The notes below the pieces were generated by a model, which was not told where the DNA came from, did not search any database, and worked only from the letters and a program-made list of their open reading frames with translations. A DNA stretch of 64,000 nucleotides from Cinclus cinclus. Lineage: Eukaryota; Chordata; Aves; Passeriformes; Cinclidae. Below are positions 63,545 through 64,000 of the stretch, in pieces; position 1 is the stretch's first letter; each line of letters opens with the position of its first letter. The translations under genes and the position numbers were made by a program. The stretch covers positions 930,001 through 994,000 of the forward strand of contig NC_085082.1 of the NCBI RefSeq assembly GCF_963662255.1. The letters run 5' to 3'.

Positions 63545-64000
63545 TTTTTAGACCTCTCAGATTTTGTTGGGTCCCTTTGAGCTCCATTGGGTTCTGTTGG
63601 GTTCCGTTGGGTCCTGTTGGGTTCTGTTGGGTCCCATTGATCTCTGTTGGGTCCCTTTGAGCTCCATTGGGCTCTGTTGGGTTCTGTTGGGTTCCATTGG
63701 GCTCCATTGAACTCTGTTGAGTTCCTTTGAGCTCCATTGGGTCCTGTGGGGCTCTGTTGGGTCCCATTGAACTCTGTTGGGTCCCTTTGAGCTCCATTGG
63801 GCTCTGTTGGGTTCTGTTGGGTCCCATTGATCTCTGTTGAGTTCCTTTGAGCTCCATTGGGTCCCTTTGAGCTCCATTGGGTCCTGTTGGGCTCTGTTGG
63901 GTCCCATTGATCTCTGTTGAGTTCCTTTGAGCTCCTTTGGTTTCTGTGGGGTTCCGTTGGGTCCTGTTTGGTTCCATTGGGTCCCTTTGAACTCTGTTGG
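63545..64000. repeat. 10-bp-based minisatellite at right edge
   Basis: Modules TTGGGTCCCT, TTGAGCTCCA and TTGGGTTCTG are shuffled. It runs off the window inside a BICRA intron. Confidence 0.93.

Overview
The window looks like a gene-dense, very GC-rich segment of vertebrate nuclear DNA, most probably a bird microchromosome. The evidence is short exons with GT-AG introns, introns dominated by minisatellites, CpG-rich promoters, 3'UTR poly(A) signals, and only orthologues of human chromosome 19q genes. No operons, bacterial genes, CRISPR arrays, phage or intact transposons are visible. Almost all long open frames are read-through of tandem repeats. Gene models come from splice sites joined by phase and from remembered vertebrate orthologues; no search was run.

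Layout. Block A (1-15,269): PLD3 (-) and C19orf47 (+) diverge from a shared CpG promoter near 4.4 kb, followed by the promoter and first coding exon of AKT2 (+). A 200-N gap follows (15,270-15,469). Block B (15,470-49,246): ACTN4 (+) lacking only its first coding exon, then LGALS4 (-), ECH1 (-) and the 3' part of HNRNPL (-). A second 200-N gap follows (49,247-49,446). Block C (49,447-64,000): the 5' half of NAPA (-), a CpG-rich divergent region with a periodic octamer array, and the first coding exons of BICRA (+), which runs off the right edge. The three blocks match three separate human 19q neighbourhoods, and the joins coincide exactly with the N gaps. Gene order across the gaps is therefore not proven.

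The models are internally consistent. The ACTN4 exons in the window sum to 857 codons plus stop; the 54-codon first exon of human ACTN4 would bring this to 911. C19orf47 (314 aa), LGALS4 (320 aa), ECH1 (317 aa) and PLD3 (468 aa) each close in frame.

The genes do not form one pathway. They are housekeeping or epithelial genes: lysosomal nuclease, actin crosslinker, galectin, peroxisomal isomerase, splicing factor, SNARE recycling and chromatin remodelling. The most unusual features are structural. (i) Tandem arrays have amplified exon-intron boundaries, giving rows of decoy splice donors or acceptors beside real ones (ACTN4 exons 10, 11, 12 and 14, HNRNPL, LGALS4, probably PLD3 and NAPA). (ii) One NAPA exon lies between complementary polypyrimidine and polypurine arrays. 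(iii) Ten same-strand octamer-like sites at about 30-bp periodicity fill the NAPA/BICRA divergent promoter. (iv) A 700-bp island upstream of BICRA is packed with ATCGAT, ATCAAT and TTAATT motifs. (v) An ACTN4 intron holds an exact 1,091-bp higher-order duplication.
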